A DNA stretch of 64,000 nucleotides from Cytophagaceae bacterium (GCA_006969745.1 CP030886.1:62001-126000); one strand, 5' to 3'; positions 45,907 through 55,466 are shown, counted from the first letter of the stretch. A program made the numbers and translations. The notes: generated by a model from the sequence alone, not told the origin.

Positions 45907-48900
45907 ATGCAGTTAACTAAATTAGAAATAAAGGGTTTCAAAAGTTTTGCAGATCGAGTTGTAATCAACTTCGATGAAGGCATTACGGGCATTGTAGGAC
46001 CGAATGGTTGCGGTAAGTCAAATGTAGTTGATTCCATCAGATGGGTACTGGGTGAACAAAAATCCCGCGTGCTCAGATCAGACAAGATGGAGAACGTGAT
46101 TTTTAATGGAACAAAGGCCAGAAAACCAACCCAACTTGCAGAAGTCTCTCTTACATTCAACAATACTAAAAACCTCATTCCAACTGAATACTCTCAAGTA
46201 ACAATTACACGGCGCTACTATCGCTCAGGTGAAAGCGAATACTTGCTCAATGGTGTGACTTGTCGCTTAAAAGATATTACTAACCTTTTCCTTGACACGG
46301 GCATCGCATCCAATAGCTACGCAATCATTGAGTTGAAGATGGTGGATGATATCCTGAATGATAAGGATAATTCACGACGTGCTCTTTTTGAAGAGGCCGC
46401 CGGAATTTCCAAATTCAAGATCAGAAAAAAAGAAACACTTAAAAAACTGAGTGATACAGATGCCGATCTGGAACGTGTTGAAGATTTGCTTTTTGAAATA
46501 GAAAAGAATCTTAAATCGCTCGAAAGACAAGCTTCTCAGGCTAAGAAGTATTACGAGCTTAAAGAGGATTACAAAAACTCTAGCATTGCTTTGGCTAAAA
46601 AAGCAATGAACAACCAGCAAGAACATTTCGATACCATCCAGCAACACATTCAGGAAGAAAATGATAAGAAGCTTGCGTTAAATGCCTTAGTAAATGAAAA
46701 GGAAGCGGCTATTGAAAAAGCTAAAGCTGACCTTATATCAAAAGAGAAACTACTTTCATCTCGACAAAAAACACTGAATGAACATGTAAGTACAATCAGG
46801 CAATATGAAAGTGACAAAAAAATTAAGAATGAACGGCAAAAGTTCTTACATGACAAAATTGATTCACTTAAAGAACAAATAAGTCAGGACAAACAAAGCA
46901 GCGAGCGTGCATCAGTTTCACTGGAAGGTCTACGAAATGAAGCTAGAGATGCTGAAAAAGATGTGACTTCTATCTTGTCTAAAGTAGAAACACTCAAAAA
47001 CGATTACGAGTCTCAGAAGAATCTCACTAACGAGGCACAAGAAAAACTAAACTCGCTAAGCACATACTACTCCGAGAAAAAAGACCATCAATTTCAACTT
47101 ACAAAAGAGATTGAAATAAAAGACATTCAGCTCAAGTCTACGCTGGGTGAACTAAGCAAAACAAGCGAAGACTCTAGTGAGAAGAGTGCAAATCTGGAAG
47201 AGTTCAAGAACAGGCTTTCGGAGATCTCTGCAGAAAGAGATGAGAAGCAGGCCATTTTTGATACGCTTAGATCTACAGAAGATAGCTTAAAAGAACAAAT
47301 AGCAGATACCGAGGAACAACTATCTAACGCTCGAGAGGAGTTGGCTCAAATCAATCGCTCATTAGATGCGCGTCAGAATGAGTTCAACCTCACTAAATCA
47401 TTGGTAGATAACCTCGAGGGGTTTCCAGAAGCAATCAAGTTTTTGAAAAAGAATCCTCAATGGAAAGACGCTCCCCTACTCTCTGATATTCTAAGCTGTC
47501 CGGAAGAATATCGTGTCACGATAGAAAACTTTCTCGAGCCGTTCATGAACTACTACATTGTAGATTCAAAGGATGATGCTCTCACAGCAGTCAATTTATT
47601 AAGTGAATCAACAAGGGGTAAAGCCAACTTCTTTATTCTGGATCACCTAAAAAATCATACTTCAGAAAAGGTAAATGCTCCTAATGGAAGCATCCCGGCT
47701 ATAGACTTGATAGATTATGATTCCAAATATGAGAATCTTATTAAGTATTTGTTGTGGAACGTTTACATCTCTCCCAACCCCGTAGACATATCAGGAGGTG
47801 ATTCAATTGTCCTGGATAAGGAAGGCAAAATCACCTTCAGAAAATACAGCATTTCCGGAGGCTCCATTGGTCTGTTTGAAGGAAAGAGAATCGGTCGGGC
47901 AAAAAACCTTGAAAAGCTAGAAATTGAAATAAAGGATCTTAAGAAAAAACAATCGACATCCGAACAGAAGATTTCTAAATTTCAATCCCAATTAGAAGAA
48001 CTCCGATTAGCGTCAAAAGCCGCTCAGCTAGAGGAAGTAAAAGAGGAACTTTCCAGAATCAAGGAAATTGAGGTTTCGGTTCAAACCAAACAAGAACAAT
48101 TTGTTGAACTTCTTACCTCAAATAAGAATCGAAGAGAGGATATTCAGCAACAAATTGTTGAGTTGGAAAAGGCTCTCGAAGTATTAAAACCGCAGGCAGA
48201 CAAAGAAAAAGAAGAGCTGGATGAGCTTGAAAAAAGCCTGGAAGCCAAGAAAGAAGAAGCAAGCACACTCCAAGAGGCGTTAGATGTTAAATCAACAACC
48301 TATAACGAGGAGAACGTTCTTTTTCACCAACGTCAGAATAAATTAAACAGCATCCTTCAGGAAATTTCATTCAAAGAGGAATCCTATCAATCATCTTTGG
48401 CGCGAATTGAACAAAATAAAGAAGAACTCGAAGGCGCTACCACAAATCTAAATGAGCTCGTAAAGAAGAGTACAGCAAGTGATGATGAGCTTGTTGGCAT
48501 GTATGATGAGAAAGAGGCGTTGGAAAATGGTGTGAATGAAGCCGAAAAAGAATATTACGAAGCGCGCGCTATTATCGATGAGGAAGAAAAAAACCTGCGA
48601 GAAACCCAGCGCACCAGGGAGGGAATAGACAATGCGCTCATGGAGTGGCAAAATAAACTTAATGATGCCAAGATAAGCTTGAACTCAGTAAAAGATCGCC
48701 TGTCTGTTGAGTTCAACATTAACCTGGAGCAGGTGAAAGAGGAAGATATCTCTGATTATAAAAAATTCAGTGAAGAAGAACTCAGGATCAAAGTAGATAA
48801 GCTCCGCAATAGGTTAGATAATATGGGGCCCATCAACCCAATGGCGATGGAGGCGTTCGAGGAAATCCAAGAAAGACACACCTTCATTATAAATCAGAAA

Positions 48901-49428
48901 GAAGACCTTCTCAATGCCAAGGAGTCTTTATTAACTACCATAGGTGAAATCGATGAAGTGGCTAAGGAGACGTTCATGGAAGCTTTCCAGCATATAAAAG
49001 AAAACTTCATCAAGGTGTTCAGAACGCTCTTTACAGAAGAAGACGATTGTGATCTTATTCTGACCAATCCAGACCAACCTTTGGAAAGCTCAATTGACAT
49101 CATAGCTAAGCCAAAAGGAAAAAGACCATTGACAATCAACCAACTTTCGGGTGGTGAGAAAACACTTACAGCTACTTCTCTCCTCTTTTCGATTTACCTT
49201 CTAAAACCAGCACCATTCTGTATTTTCGACGAGGTAGATGCTCCATTGGATGACGCCAACATTGACAAGTTCAATGAGATTATTCGTAAATTTTCAAAGG
49301 AATCACAGTTCATAATTGTGACACATAATAAGCGAACAATGGCTAGTACCGATGTTATATATGGAGTTACCATGCAAGAACAAGGCGTATCTAAAGTAGT
49401 TCCTGTAGATTTGCGAGAACTAGCATAA
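45907..49428 (+). CDS. smc: Chromosome partition protein SMC
   Basis: An 1173-residue condensin ATPase. The N-terminal Walker A is GPNGCGKSN (residues 31-39) in the context VVDSIRWVLGEQKSR. Long coiled coils (about 165-500 and 675-1020) flank a hinge (about 515-665, starting LEGFPEAIKFLKKNPQW). The C-terminal head has the signature QLSGGEKTLTATSLLFSIY and Walker B FCIFDEVDAPLDDANIDKF. It organises and separates chromosomes together with ScpA/ScpB, which are not in the window. Length is standard for the family. It is followed by a lipoprotein gene after 14 bp. Confidence 0.97.
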   Translation: MQLTKLEIKGFKSFADRVVINFDEGITGIVGPNGCGKSNVVDSIRWVLGEQKSRVLRSDKMENVIFNGTKARKPTQLAEVSLTFNNTKNLIPTEYSQVTITRRYYRSGESEYLLNGVTCRLKDITNLFLDTGIASNSYAIIELKMVDDILNDKDNSRRALFEEAAGISKFKIRKKETLKKLSDTDADLERVEDLLFEIEKNLKSLERQASQAKKYYELKEDYKNSSIALAKKAMNNQQEHFDTIQQHIQEENDKKLALNALVNEKEAAIEKAKADLISKEKLLSSRQKTLNEHVSTIRQYESDKKIKNERQKFLHDKIDSLKEQISQDKQSSERASVSLEGLRNEARDAEKDVTSILSKVETLKNDYESQKNLTNEAQEKLNSLSTYYSEKKDHQFQLTKEIEIKDIQLKSTLGELSKTSEDSSEKSANLEEFKNRLSEISAERDEKQAIFDTLRSTEDSLKEQIADTEEQLSNAREELAQINRSLDARQNEFNLTKSLVDNLEGFPEAIKFLKKNPQWKDAPLLSDILSCPEEYRVTIENFLEPFMNYYIVDSKDDALTAVNLLSESTRGKANFFILDHLKNHTSEKVNAPNGSIPAIDLIDYDSKYENLIKYLLWNVYISPNPVDISGGDSIVLDKEGKITFRKYSISGGSIGLFEGKRIGRAKNLEKLEIEIKDLKKKQSTSEQKISKFQSQLEELRLASKAAQLEEVKEELSRIKEIEVSVQTKQEQFVELLTSNKNRREDIQQQIVELEKALEVLKPQADKEKEELDELEKSLEAKKEEASTLQEALDVKSTTYNEENVLFHQRQNKLNSILQEISFKEESYQSSLARIEQNKEELEGATTNLNELVKKSTASDDELVGMYDEKEALENGVNEAEKEYYEARAIIDEEEKNLRETQRTREGIDNALMEWQNKLNDAKISLNSVKDRLSVEFNINLEQVKEEDISDYKKFSEEELRIKVDKLRNRLDNMGPINPMAMEAFEEIQERHTFIINQKEDLLNAKESLLTTIGEIDEVAKETFMEAFQHIKENFIKVFRTLFTEEDDCDLILTNPDQPLESSIDIIAKPKGKRPLTINQLSGGEKTLTATSLLFSIYLLKPAPFCIFDEVDAPLDDANIDKFNEIIRKFSKESQFIIVTHNKRTMASTDVIYGVTMQEQGVSKVVPVDLRELA

Positions 49429-49442
49429 CTCAGAAAAACCGA

Positions 49443-50372
49443 ATGAAAGCCTTAGTCAAAGCCTTTTTCATTTTACTTCTTGCTTTCAGCTGCAACACTT
49501 CCAATGAAAGCAAATCTTCTGGCAGCAATTCCAATCCAGAGATAAAATCCACAACTGAGGTATCCAGAAATTTTGACTACCAACCTCCAGCGCCGATTAA
49601 TGGTGAATTATATGCGGTTATAGAGCTTGGCGCATTAGGTCTAAACTATTTTATAACCGAAATAGATGTTCAAAACAGGTGGTCGCTCAAAGCATCTTCT
49701 TACGGGAGAAGTAATATCATTTATGGTGTAAATACTACCACAGACATCTTAAATAAGATATATGAATTTAGAAGTGAAATTTTGGAATATGGAGTACAGA
49801 AAAGTAAAATTCACATAATTGCTAGTTCAAGTGCTGTTAAAGCCACCATTATTGAAGAGCTTTCAAAAGAACTTTCGAAGCAAAATCTTTTCATTGATTA
49901 CATAAGCTCGAATGACGAAGGTCAATATGCGCTGATGGCAACCATTCCCAGAGAGTTCGCTGATGAATCATTTCTGGTGGATATCGGATCAGGAAACACC
50001 AAATTATCCTGGATAGATAAAGGTGATACCCTAAGCATTGATATTCATGGTTCTAAGTACTTTTTGGGTGATGTGCAGGACACCACGGTGTTTAGAGAAG
50101 TAAGAGATGCAATACTGGAAATACCAAAGAAGAATAGAAACTTATGCTTTATGCTTGGTGGAATGATCTACGAGTTTGTAAAAGAAGAAATAGATCGAAG
50201 TGAGAGAAGGTATTTTGTACTAAAGCCGCCAAACGAATATCCAGTTGATAATGAAAAATTAAGAGCTGCAAATGTGATCTACAACGCACTATATCTTGAG
50301 CCTACCTACTCCTACATCTTCGATAGTCAATCCAATTTTTCTATTGGTTACCTTATTAACTTAGAAAAATAA
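49443..50372 (+). CDS. Lipoprotein with a Ppx/GppA-like (ASKHA-fold) domain
   Basis: A 309-residue protein with a lipobox AFSC (Cys 17) and a Ser/Asn-rich linker to about residue 45. The next ~160 residues follow the exopolyphosphatase pattern: a YAVIELGALGLNYFITEID strand pair (Ppx: IDLGSNSFRL), a helix, SKIHIIASSSAVKATI (Ppx: ATSAxR), ISSNDEGQYALMA (Ppx: SGxEEA) and FLVDIGSGNTKLSW (Ppx: DIGGGSTEL). Export of such a domain is unusual because cytosolic Ppx/GppA needs nucleotide or polyphosphate. The acidic and phosphate-loop residues are partly altered, so it may be a binding protein. Only 14 bp from smc. Confidence 0.7.
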   Translation: MKALVKAFFILLLAFSCNTSNESKSSGSNSNPEIKSTTEVSRNFDYQPPAPINGELYAVIELGALGLNYFITEIDVQNRWSLKASSYGRSNIIYGVNTTTDILNKIYEFRSEILEYGVQKSKIHIIASSSAVKATIIEELSKELSKQNLFIDYISSNDEGQYALMATIPREFADESFLVDIGSGNTKLSWIDKGDTLSIDIHGSKYFLGDVQDTTVFREVRDAILEIPKKNRNLCFMLGGMIYEFVKEEIDRSERRYFVLKPPNEYPVDNEKLRAANVIYNALYLEPTYSYIFDSQSNFSIGYLINLEK

Positions 50373-50430
50373 TCTAATTGTCCAATTCGAGTATCAGTAT
50401 TCGTTTTGGAAAAAACTAAATACTGAAACT

Positions 50431-51033
50431 ATGAAAAAGACATTTTTAGCTTTAGCAGGAATCATGCTAATGGCGGCATCAGTCGCACAAACCACTATTA
50501 GCAGCGAAGAAAGAAAAAAAGCACTTAACCATTTGAAGAAAACTCAGAATGAGCTTACCTCTTTGGTAAACAGGCTAAGCGACAGTCAAGTAAACTTCAA
50601 GCCAGATGAAAATACATGGTCAATTGCGGAGTGCCTAGAGCACATTGCAATTTCTGAAAAGAATCTAATAGGGATGATTCAAAATGGTCTTCAGGGAGAA
50701 AGTGATCCTTCCAAAAGATCTGAAGTAGCAATGAGTGATGAACAAATAATAGGACTGATTACCAGTCGTGAACAAAAGGTCAAAACCCGTAAAGAATTTG
50801 AGCCTACAAACAGTTTTGGCGGCTTTCAAGGTACAGTAAAAGCTTTCAAGGAAAGAAGGAAATCAAATATGAAGTTTGTAAAATCTACCGATGAAGACTT
50901 AAGGAATCACTACTTACAATTCCCCTTCGGTTTAATTGATACCTATCAGGGAATTTTATTTATGTCTGGGCACACACAGCGACATACCGATCAAATAAAA
51001 GAAATAATGGAAAGTGAGAATTTTCCAAGCTAA
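50431..51033 (+). CDS. Secreted DinB-family metal-binding protein
   Basis: A 200-residue protein with a signal peptide (AASVAQ). The DinB four-helix bundle is visible: LNHLKKTQNELTSLVNRLSD, ENTWSIAECLEHIAISEKNL with the first His ligand, and SGHTQRHTDQIKEI with two His ligands near the C-terminus. DinB-type proteins bind Zn or Ni and may act in thiol transfer or hydrolysis; the protein is unrelated to the DinB DNA polymerase. Most members are cytosolic, so the signal peptide is a variation. Ends in a strong terminator. Confidence 0.85.
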   Translation: MKKTFLALAGIMLMAASVAQTTISSEERKKALNHLKKTQNELTSLVNRLSDSQVNFKPDENTWSIAECLEHIAISEKNLIGMIQNGLQGESDPSKRSEVAMSDEQIIGLITSREQKVKTRKEFEPTNSFGGFQGTVKAFKERRKSNMKFVKSTDEDLRNHYLQFPFGLIDTYQGILFMSGHTQRHTDQIKEIMESENFPS

Positions 51034-51040
51034 TATAAAA

Positions 51041-51065
51041 GGGGGCTGAATTTAGCCCCCTTTTT
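51041..51065. terminator. Bidirectional intrinsic terminator
   Basis: A 7-bp GC-rich stem GGGGGCT / AGCCCCC with loop GAATTT, preceded by AAAA and followed by TTTTT. It serves the DinB-like gene (+) and the small ORF at 51068 (-). Confidence 0.9.
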
Positions 51066-51067
51066 AC

Positions 51068-51247
51068 TTAATCTTGAGAAAGTTTTCTTCTAAGTTTTTC
51101 AACTCCATTTTCTGAAATTAAATGACTTGTGTCAGGTGATTTCAAATGCAGCTCTGCTAGTTCTAATAAAACCTTTGATACTTTTTTTGCTACAAAGCGT
51201 TTTTCGGATGCGTCATTCTTATAAGTAGATATAATAGATATATTCAT
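51068..51247 (-). CDS. Possible 59-residue small protein
   Basis: An unbroken frame of 60 codons from ATG (51245-51247) to TAA (51068-51070), too short for usual ORF cut-offs. The product begins MNISIISTYKNDASEKRF and is charged and helical, with Leu spacing in VSKVLLELAELHLK. Its stop lies three bases from the bidirectional terminator, which on the minus strand has the required T-run, so the frame is placed as a gene would be. No family recognised. It may be transcribed with the upstream uracil-DNA glycosylase gene (100 bp away). Confidence 0.5.
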   Translation of the reverse strand: MNISIISTYKNDASEKRFVAKKVSKVLLELAELHLKSPDTSHLISENGVEKLRRKLSQD

Positions 51248-51347
51248 ATTAGTAATTTCTATACAGCTAATCTCTTAGGTAATTACATCAATATCAATAC
51301 CCATTTTTGGGTAAATTATAAATTCTTCCTTAGGGTCAAAGGCCTGA

Positions 51348-51923
51348 TCAGCCGATATTCAGCTTCTTCACATTTTGATTTAACGCGGGTAGCAAGTCCA
51401 GTTCAAACCATGGATTTTTCTTCATCCAAATTCTGTTTCTCGGAGAAGGGTGTGGCAATGGAAGATATTCAGGCAAGAATTCGTGATAGGATTTCACATT
51501 ATCGGTAAGCTTCCCTTTGGAGCGTGTATTCAAATAATAGTTCTGGGCATATTGACCTACAAGAAGGGTTAATCCAATAGACCTGCATTCATTTAATACT
51601 CGCTCATGCCATAAAGGAGCACATTCAGGTCTTGGAGGTAGGTCTCCCGACTTACCCTTACCCGGATAGCAAAATCCCATCGGAACCAATGCAACCTTCG
51701 AAGAATCATAAAACACATCATCTGAAATACCCAACCACGCTCTCAGGTTGCGCCCGCTTGCGTCATCCCATGGAATACCTGATTCGTGCACTTTCCTCCC
51801 AGGAGCTTGACCAATTATTAGTAGTTTGGCGGTATCTGAAATGCTGACAACAGGTCTCGGTTCATGTAAAAAAAAAGAGCTACATACGGTGCAGCTCTTA
51901 ATTTCTCTTAATAAGGTCTTCAT
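51348..51923 (-). CDS. Uracil-DNA glycosylase family protein (Fe-S type)
   Basis: A 191-residue enzyme with motif A GQAPGRKVHESGIPWDDASG and the C-terminal HPSPRN. Four Cys at positions 11, 14, 85 and 101 have the spacing C-x2-C ... C-x15-C that holds a 4Fe-4S cluster in family 4/5 enzymes. It should excise uracil (or another damaged base) from DNA. The base specificity cannot be read from the sequence. It lies 3 bp downstream of the desaturase gene on the same strand. Confidence 0.85.
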   Translation of the reverse strand: MKTLLREIKSCTVCSSFFLHEPRPVVSISDTAKLLIIGQAPGRKVHESGIPWDDASGRNLRAWLGISDDVFYDSSKVALVPMGFCYPGKGKSGDLPPRPECAPLWHERVLNECRSIGLTLLVGQYAQNYYLNTRSKGKLTDNVKSYHEFLPEYLPLPHPSPRNRIWMKKNPWFELDLLPALNQNVKKLNIG

Positions 51924-51926
51924 GTA

Positions 51927-53030
51927 TTATCTACCTAAAGCATGCAGCATTTTTCCATGTGAAAGTAAAGCAGATCTAAAGGTCGGATATGAACGGTAAG
52001 GAATATTATACTCCTCAGCTGTCTTTCTTACGATCTTTGCAATCTTTCTATGATGCACATGACAAACGTTTGGAAACAGGTGATGCTCTATTTGGTAATT
52101 CAGACCACCGGCAAACCAAGACAAAATCTTATTTTTCTGTGCAAAATTGCATGTAGTCTTTAATTGGTGCACTGCCCAGTTTTCTTCAACAAAATCCTTC
52201 CCTTCTACATCTTCGAAAGAGTGATCTTCCATCACATGTGCTGGCTGAAAAATACATGCCAGACTAAACCCTGCTACATAGTGCATTAGAATAAATCCAA
52301 GCAAAATGTGATACCAAGGTAACGAGGTGAAAAGAAGCGGAAGTGCCAGGATATAAGAATAATAGAATATTTTAGTAACAGCTAACCAAATCCATGCTCT
52401 TGTTATGCTTTTGGTTTGCTTTTTTAAATGACCATCTCTGGTATACTCAGCCAACTGACTCCAGTCTTTTACTAGTATCCAACTCATCGTCATCAAACCG
52501 TACAAAAACCAAGCATAAATATATTGCCATTTGTGATGTGGCTTTACTGGTGCATTAGGATCAAACCTTAAAACTCCGCCAGCCGGGGAAATGTCTTCGT
52601 CCATACCAGTCACATTTGTATAAGTATGATGCTTCACATTGTGCTGAATCTTCCAGTTTGTCGCATTGGCACCTACAAGGTTAAGCGAGTAACCTACAAG
52701 ATTGTTTACCCATTTTTTCTTTGAATAAGCACCATGATTTGCATCATGCATTACAGAAAGACCGATTCCGGCCTTTCCCAATCCCATCAGGAAGGCCATC
52801 AAATAAAAAACCCAAATGTTTTGAACTATTCCCAGAAGGAACATGAAATATGGTACCAAATACAAACAAAACATGAAGATGGTTTTAACTACCATTTCAA
52901 GGTTTGCATATCGCCCATATTTAGAATTCTTAAAATACTGGTTTACGCGCTGATTAAGCGTCTTATTAAACTCTTCGTGTAGATTATTCTTAAATCTGAC
53001 AACTTTGCGGCTCATAGTAGCTACAGACAT
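51927..53030 (-). CDS. Fatty acid desaturase (front-end type, no cytochrome b5 domain)
   Basis: A 367-residue membrane di-iron enzyme. His boxes: HDANH (in VMHDANHGAYS), HNVKHH and QIEHH (in LNYQIEHHLFP). A Gln instead of His in the third box is characteristic of front-end (delta-5/6-type) desaturases. Four to six membrane helices surround the boxes. It probably desaturates acyl chains in membrane lipids, for example under cold conditions. Regiospecificity unproven. Followed after 3 bp by the glycosylase gene. Confidence 0.9.
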   Translation of the reverse strand: MSVATMSRKVVRFKNNLHEEFNKTLNQRVNQYFKNSKYGRYANLEMVVKTIFMFCLYLVPYFMFLLGIVQNIWVFYLMAFLMGLGKAGIGLSVMHDANHGAYSKKKWVNNLVGYSLNLVGANATNWKIQHNVKHHTYTNVTGMDEDISPAGGVLRFDPNAPVKPHHKWQYIYAWFLYGLMTMSWILVKDWSQLAEYTRDGHLKKQTKSITRAWIWLAVTKIFYYSYILALPLLFTSLPWYHILLGFILMHYVAGFSLACIFQPAHVMEDHSFEDVEGKDFVEENWAVHQLKTTCNFAQKNKILSWFAGGLNYQIEHHLFPNVCHVHHRKIAKIVRKTAEEYNIPYRSYPTFRSALLSHGKMLHALGR

Positions 53031-53119
53031 ATACTCTTAATAAAAAATGTAAAAATCAATATACAAAAGTACTTAAGAAACGACTCAATTGCATCATGAT
53101 TTTGATCAGTGGTATCTTT

Positions 53120-53875
53120 TTATCTATCAAGCCACGCTTTAAACTCACCTACTCGCTCTCGAGCCACAATAATTTGATCTTCATCAAAGTGCTCTACTAC
53201 TATTTCAAGCCTCGAATTAGTGAATGCGATGATGTCCTTTATATAATTGAGATTTATCATATACTTTCTTGAAATCCTAAAAAAGTCAGACTTGCTCAAT
53301 AAATCTTCAGCCTTATCCAATGTGTAATCTATTAGGAAACGCTTTCCTGAATTTGAAAACAAATATGTTCCTTTATCCTGACTGTAAACTAATTGAATAT
53401 CAGAGGTTTCCACTGTTTTTAGATGATCGCCAACCTTTACCACAAACCTTTCCTTTCCAGAAGGTTGCATAGACTTAACTAAATCGCTCAAATCTATTGA
53501 AGTAGATTCGCGCTCCTTCTTGCTAAAGTTCTGTTCCAGTTTTTGAATGGCAGTTCCGAGTTCTTCTTCTGCAATAGGTTTTAGTAAATAGTCAACACTG
53601 TTGGTCTTAAATGCCTTTAGAGCGAACTCATCATAAGCGGTTGTAAAGATGATCGGTTTTTCCACTTTTATCTGATCGAATATATCAAAGGAAATACCAT
53701 CAGCCAGTTGAATGTCCATGAAAAGCACATCGTAAGCCAGTGCCGGCAATGAGATGGAGGCAGACTCTACAGAATCAAATTTTGCCACAAATTCATAAGT
53801 TGGGCGAAGTGTTTCGATCAGAGTTCTCAGCCTTTTTGCTGCAAGTTGCTCATCTTCAATAATAATAAATCTCAT
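53120..53875 (-). CDS. LytTR-type response regulator
   Basis: A 251-residue regulator. The receiver (1-120) has E7, D8 and phospho-acceptor D54 (VLFMDIQLADG) with KP at about 99. The C-terminal LytTR DNA-binding domain (about 145-248) begins RFVVKVGDHLKTVETSDIQ and contains FFRISRKYMINLNYIKDI. It should bind DNA repeats as a dimer. Its start overlaps the kinase stop by one base (TAATG), which makes it the partner of the kinase at 53875. Target genes unknown; the DUF2141 gene of its own operon is a candidate. Confidence 0.92.
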   Translation of the reverse strand: MRFIIIEDEQLAAKRLRTLIETLRPTYEFVAKFDSVESASISLPALAYDVLFMDIQLADGISFDIFDQIKVEKPIIFTTAYDEFALKAFKTNSVDYLLKPIAEEELGTAIQKLEQNFSKKERESTSIDLSDLVKSMQPSGKERFVVKVGDHLKTVETSDIQLVYSQDKGTYLFSNSGKRFLIDYTLDKAEDLLSKSDFFRISRKYMINLNYIKDIIAFTNSRLEIVVEHFDEDQIIVARERVGEFKAWLDR

Positions 53876-54906
53876 TACTTCATATTTAACAATGGAATTC
53901 GAACTTCAAAGTAGTCTTCTGTTTTCACTATCTCAACCTCCCGATCAGAAAGGTACTGGTAGCGTGATTTAATATTTGCCAATCCCACGCCTGTTGAATC
54001 CTTTACCTTCTTTTCTTTTAGGTTATTTCTGATTGAGCAAATATCATCTATCACATCTATGGTAATAGTCAATGGATCCTTTTCACTTATAACATTGTGT
54101 TTGATCGCATTTTCGACAAGAATTTGGATTGCAAGTGGAGGTACAAAAAGATTAGGTTCTTTATCAGAAATTTCCACTTTAAGGTTTTCGCCGAATCTAA
54201 TTTTTTGCAAAAAGATGAAATTTTTTACAAAATCCATTTCTCTTCCAAATGAAACAACTTCGTCATCCATACAATCCAAAACGTACCTATACACTTGAGA
54301 TAGCTTTCGAATAAACTCCACAGCCTTTTCCTGATTATCATACACCAGCGAACTAAGGGCATTCAATGAGTTGAAAAGGAAATGAGGATTTACCTGGTTT
54401 TTGAGACTGTTATATTGAGTAGCTATTTGCTCTGTTTTCAACTTTTCCATATCAATCGAAACTTGTCTCCATTCGATCAGAAACCCCCTTCCATGCATAA
54501 AAATGTTAATAACCAGTGTTACCATCAATGATGTACTAAATTCAGAATTTGAACTTTCCAACGCTTCTGAAAATGTTTTATCAAAAAACACCAGGTCAAA
54601 AAACAAATCAAGAATCCAAACAATAAGGAAAACATAAACAGTAATGGAAATAAGGCTAATAAAAAACCGTTTTGCAGGCGCCTCTATCCAAGGTATTCGT
54701 TCATCCCATAAATCGACCAGGTATTCGCTACCTTTCCAATAGGCCACCCAGGCAAGTCCGCTATAGGAAAAACTGATATAAAAGTTTCTTGAAAGAAAAA
54801 AAGGCTCTTCAAAGCAACCGGTACAAAAGACTACCAGATTAACTGTGCCTCCAAAAAGATAGATTAATATGGATTCTATCAGTTGTTTTCTTGCATAATC
54901 GCTCAT
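53875..54906 (-). CDS. LytS-type sensor histidine kinase
   Basis: A 343-residue membrane kinase with four predicted helices in the first ~145 residues and no large external domain. A coiled coil precedes the His_kinase domain, with the phospho-acceptor H175 in QVNPHFLFNSLNALSS, followed by the ATPase N-box LVENAIKHNV and G-box TGVGLANIKSRY. Its stop overlaps the LytTR regulator start, and its own start overlaps the DUF2141 gene by 4 bp (ATGA). The signal is unknown. Members of this class typically sense membrane or cell-wall state. Confidence 0.92.
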   Translation of the reverse strand: MSDYARKQLIESILIYLFGGTVNLVVFCTGCFEEPFFLSRNFYISFSYSGLAWVAYWKGSEYLVDLWDERIPWIEAPAKRFFISLISITVYVFLIVWILDLFFDLVFFDKTFSEALESSNSEFSTSLMVTLVINIFMHGRGFLIEWRQVSIDMEKLKTEQIATQYNSLKNQVNPHFLFNSLNALSSLVYDNQEKAVEFIRKLSQVYRYVLDCMDDEVVSFGREMDFVKNFIFLQKIRFGENLKVEISDKEPNLFVPPLAIQILVENAIKHNVISEKDPLTITIDVIDDICSIRNNLKEKKVKDSTGVGLANIKSRYQYLSDREVEIVKTEDYFEVRIPLLNMK

Positions 54907-55322
54907 AAGGATATTACTATTTTCTGAGCACCTCCTTTAACTTCAAACTTGCACTGATCAAAGCTGGGAGGACCAAACATCCCTTTGGCGTTGTTGGAAA
55001 AAGCATAAGGTTCCGATGGGATGCCAATAAAATTGGAATCAAGCTTACCATTATCATTTTCATCATGAAAAATAGAAATTGCGTAGGTACCCTCCCCAAG
55101 ACCTGAGAATAAAAATTCAACTTGATCAGACTCAATCACCTTATCATCGCTCATTATCACTTGTTCAGAAAGAAAATGATCTTCATGATCATAAATAGCG
55201 ATCATAAGCGAGCCTTTTACTTCCTTAATATTTTCAACCTTTACTACTAACTCGCACGACGTTTGAGCAAACATCCAATGTGTGGTAAAGAGTAATGAAA
55301 TAAATAATATCCGATTCATCAT
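54903..55322 (-). CDS. Secreted DUF2141 protein
   Basis: A 139-residue protein with a signal peptide (HWMFAQ). The mature part is an all-beta DUF2141 domain: CELVVKVENIKEVKGSLMIAIYD, GTYAISIFHDENDNGKLDSNFIGIP, PYAFSNNAKGMFGPPSF. The HDENDNGKLD segment is a Ca-binding-like loop common in the family. Function unknown. First gene of the operon with the LytS/LytTR pair, so it may be connected with the signal or the response. Confidence 0.85.
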   Translation of the reverse strand: MMNRILFISLLFTTHWMFAQTSCELVVKVENIKEVKGSLMIAIYDHEDHFLSEQVIMSDDKVIESDQVEFLFSGLGEGTYAISIFHDENDNGKLDSNFIGIPSEPYAFSNNAKGMFGPPSFDQCKFEVKGGAQKIVISL

Positions 55323-55466
55323 AGTGCTTTTGTTTGAATCAAAGTTGATACCAACCAGATCAAAGCATGAATTTATAATGACTCAACTGTCATTTTTTAG
55401 GGTTGAACTGTCATTCAATTTTCAAAGAGCAATAATAGTGCATTGAAGGCTCAAAAAATTCATAAA

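Noticed and set aside
50431..51033. DinB name read as DNA polymerase IV
   Set aside because: The His-ligand four-helix pattern is of the DinB/YfiT metal-binding family, not the polymerase.
51296..51315. Hairpin TACCCA-TTTT-TGGGTA
   Set aside because: Short stem with no T-run on either strand and no gene end that needs it; not called a terminator.
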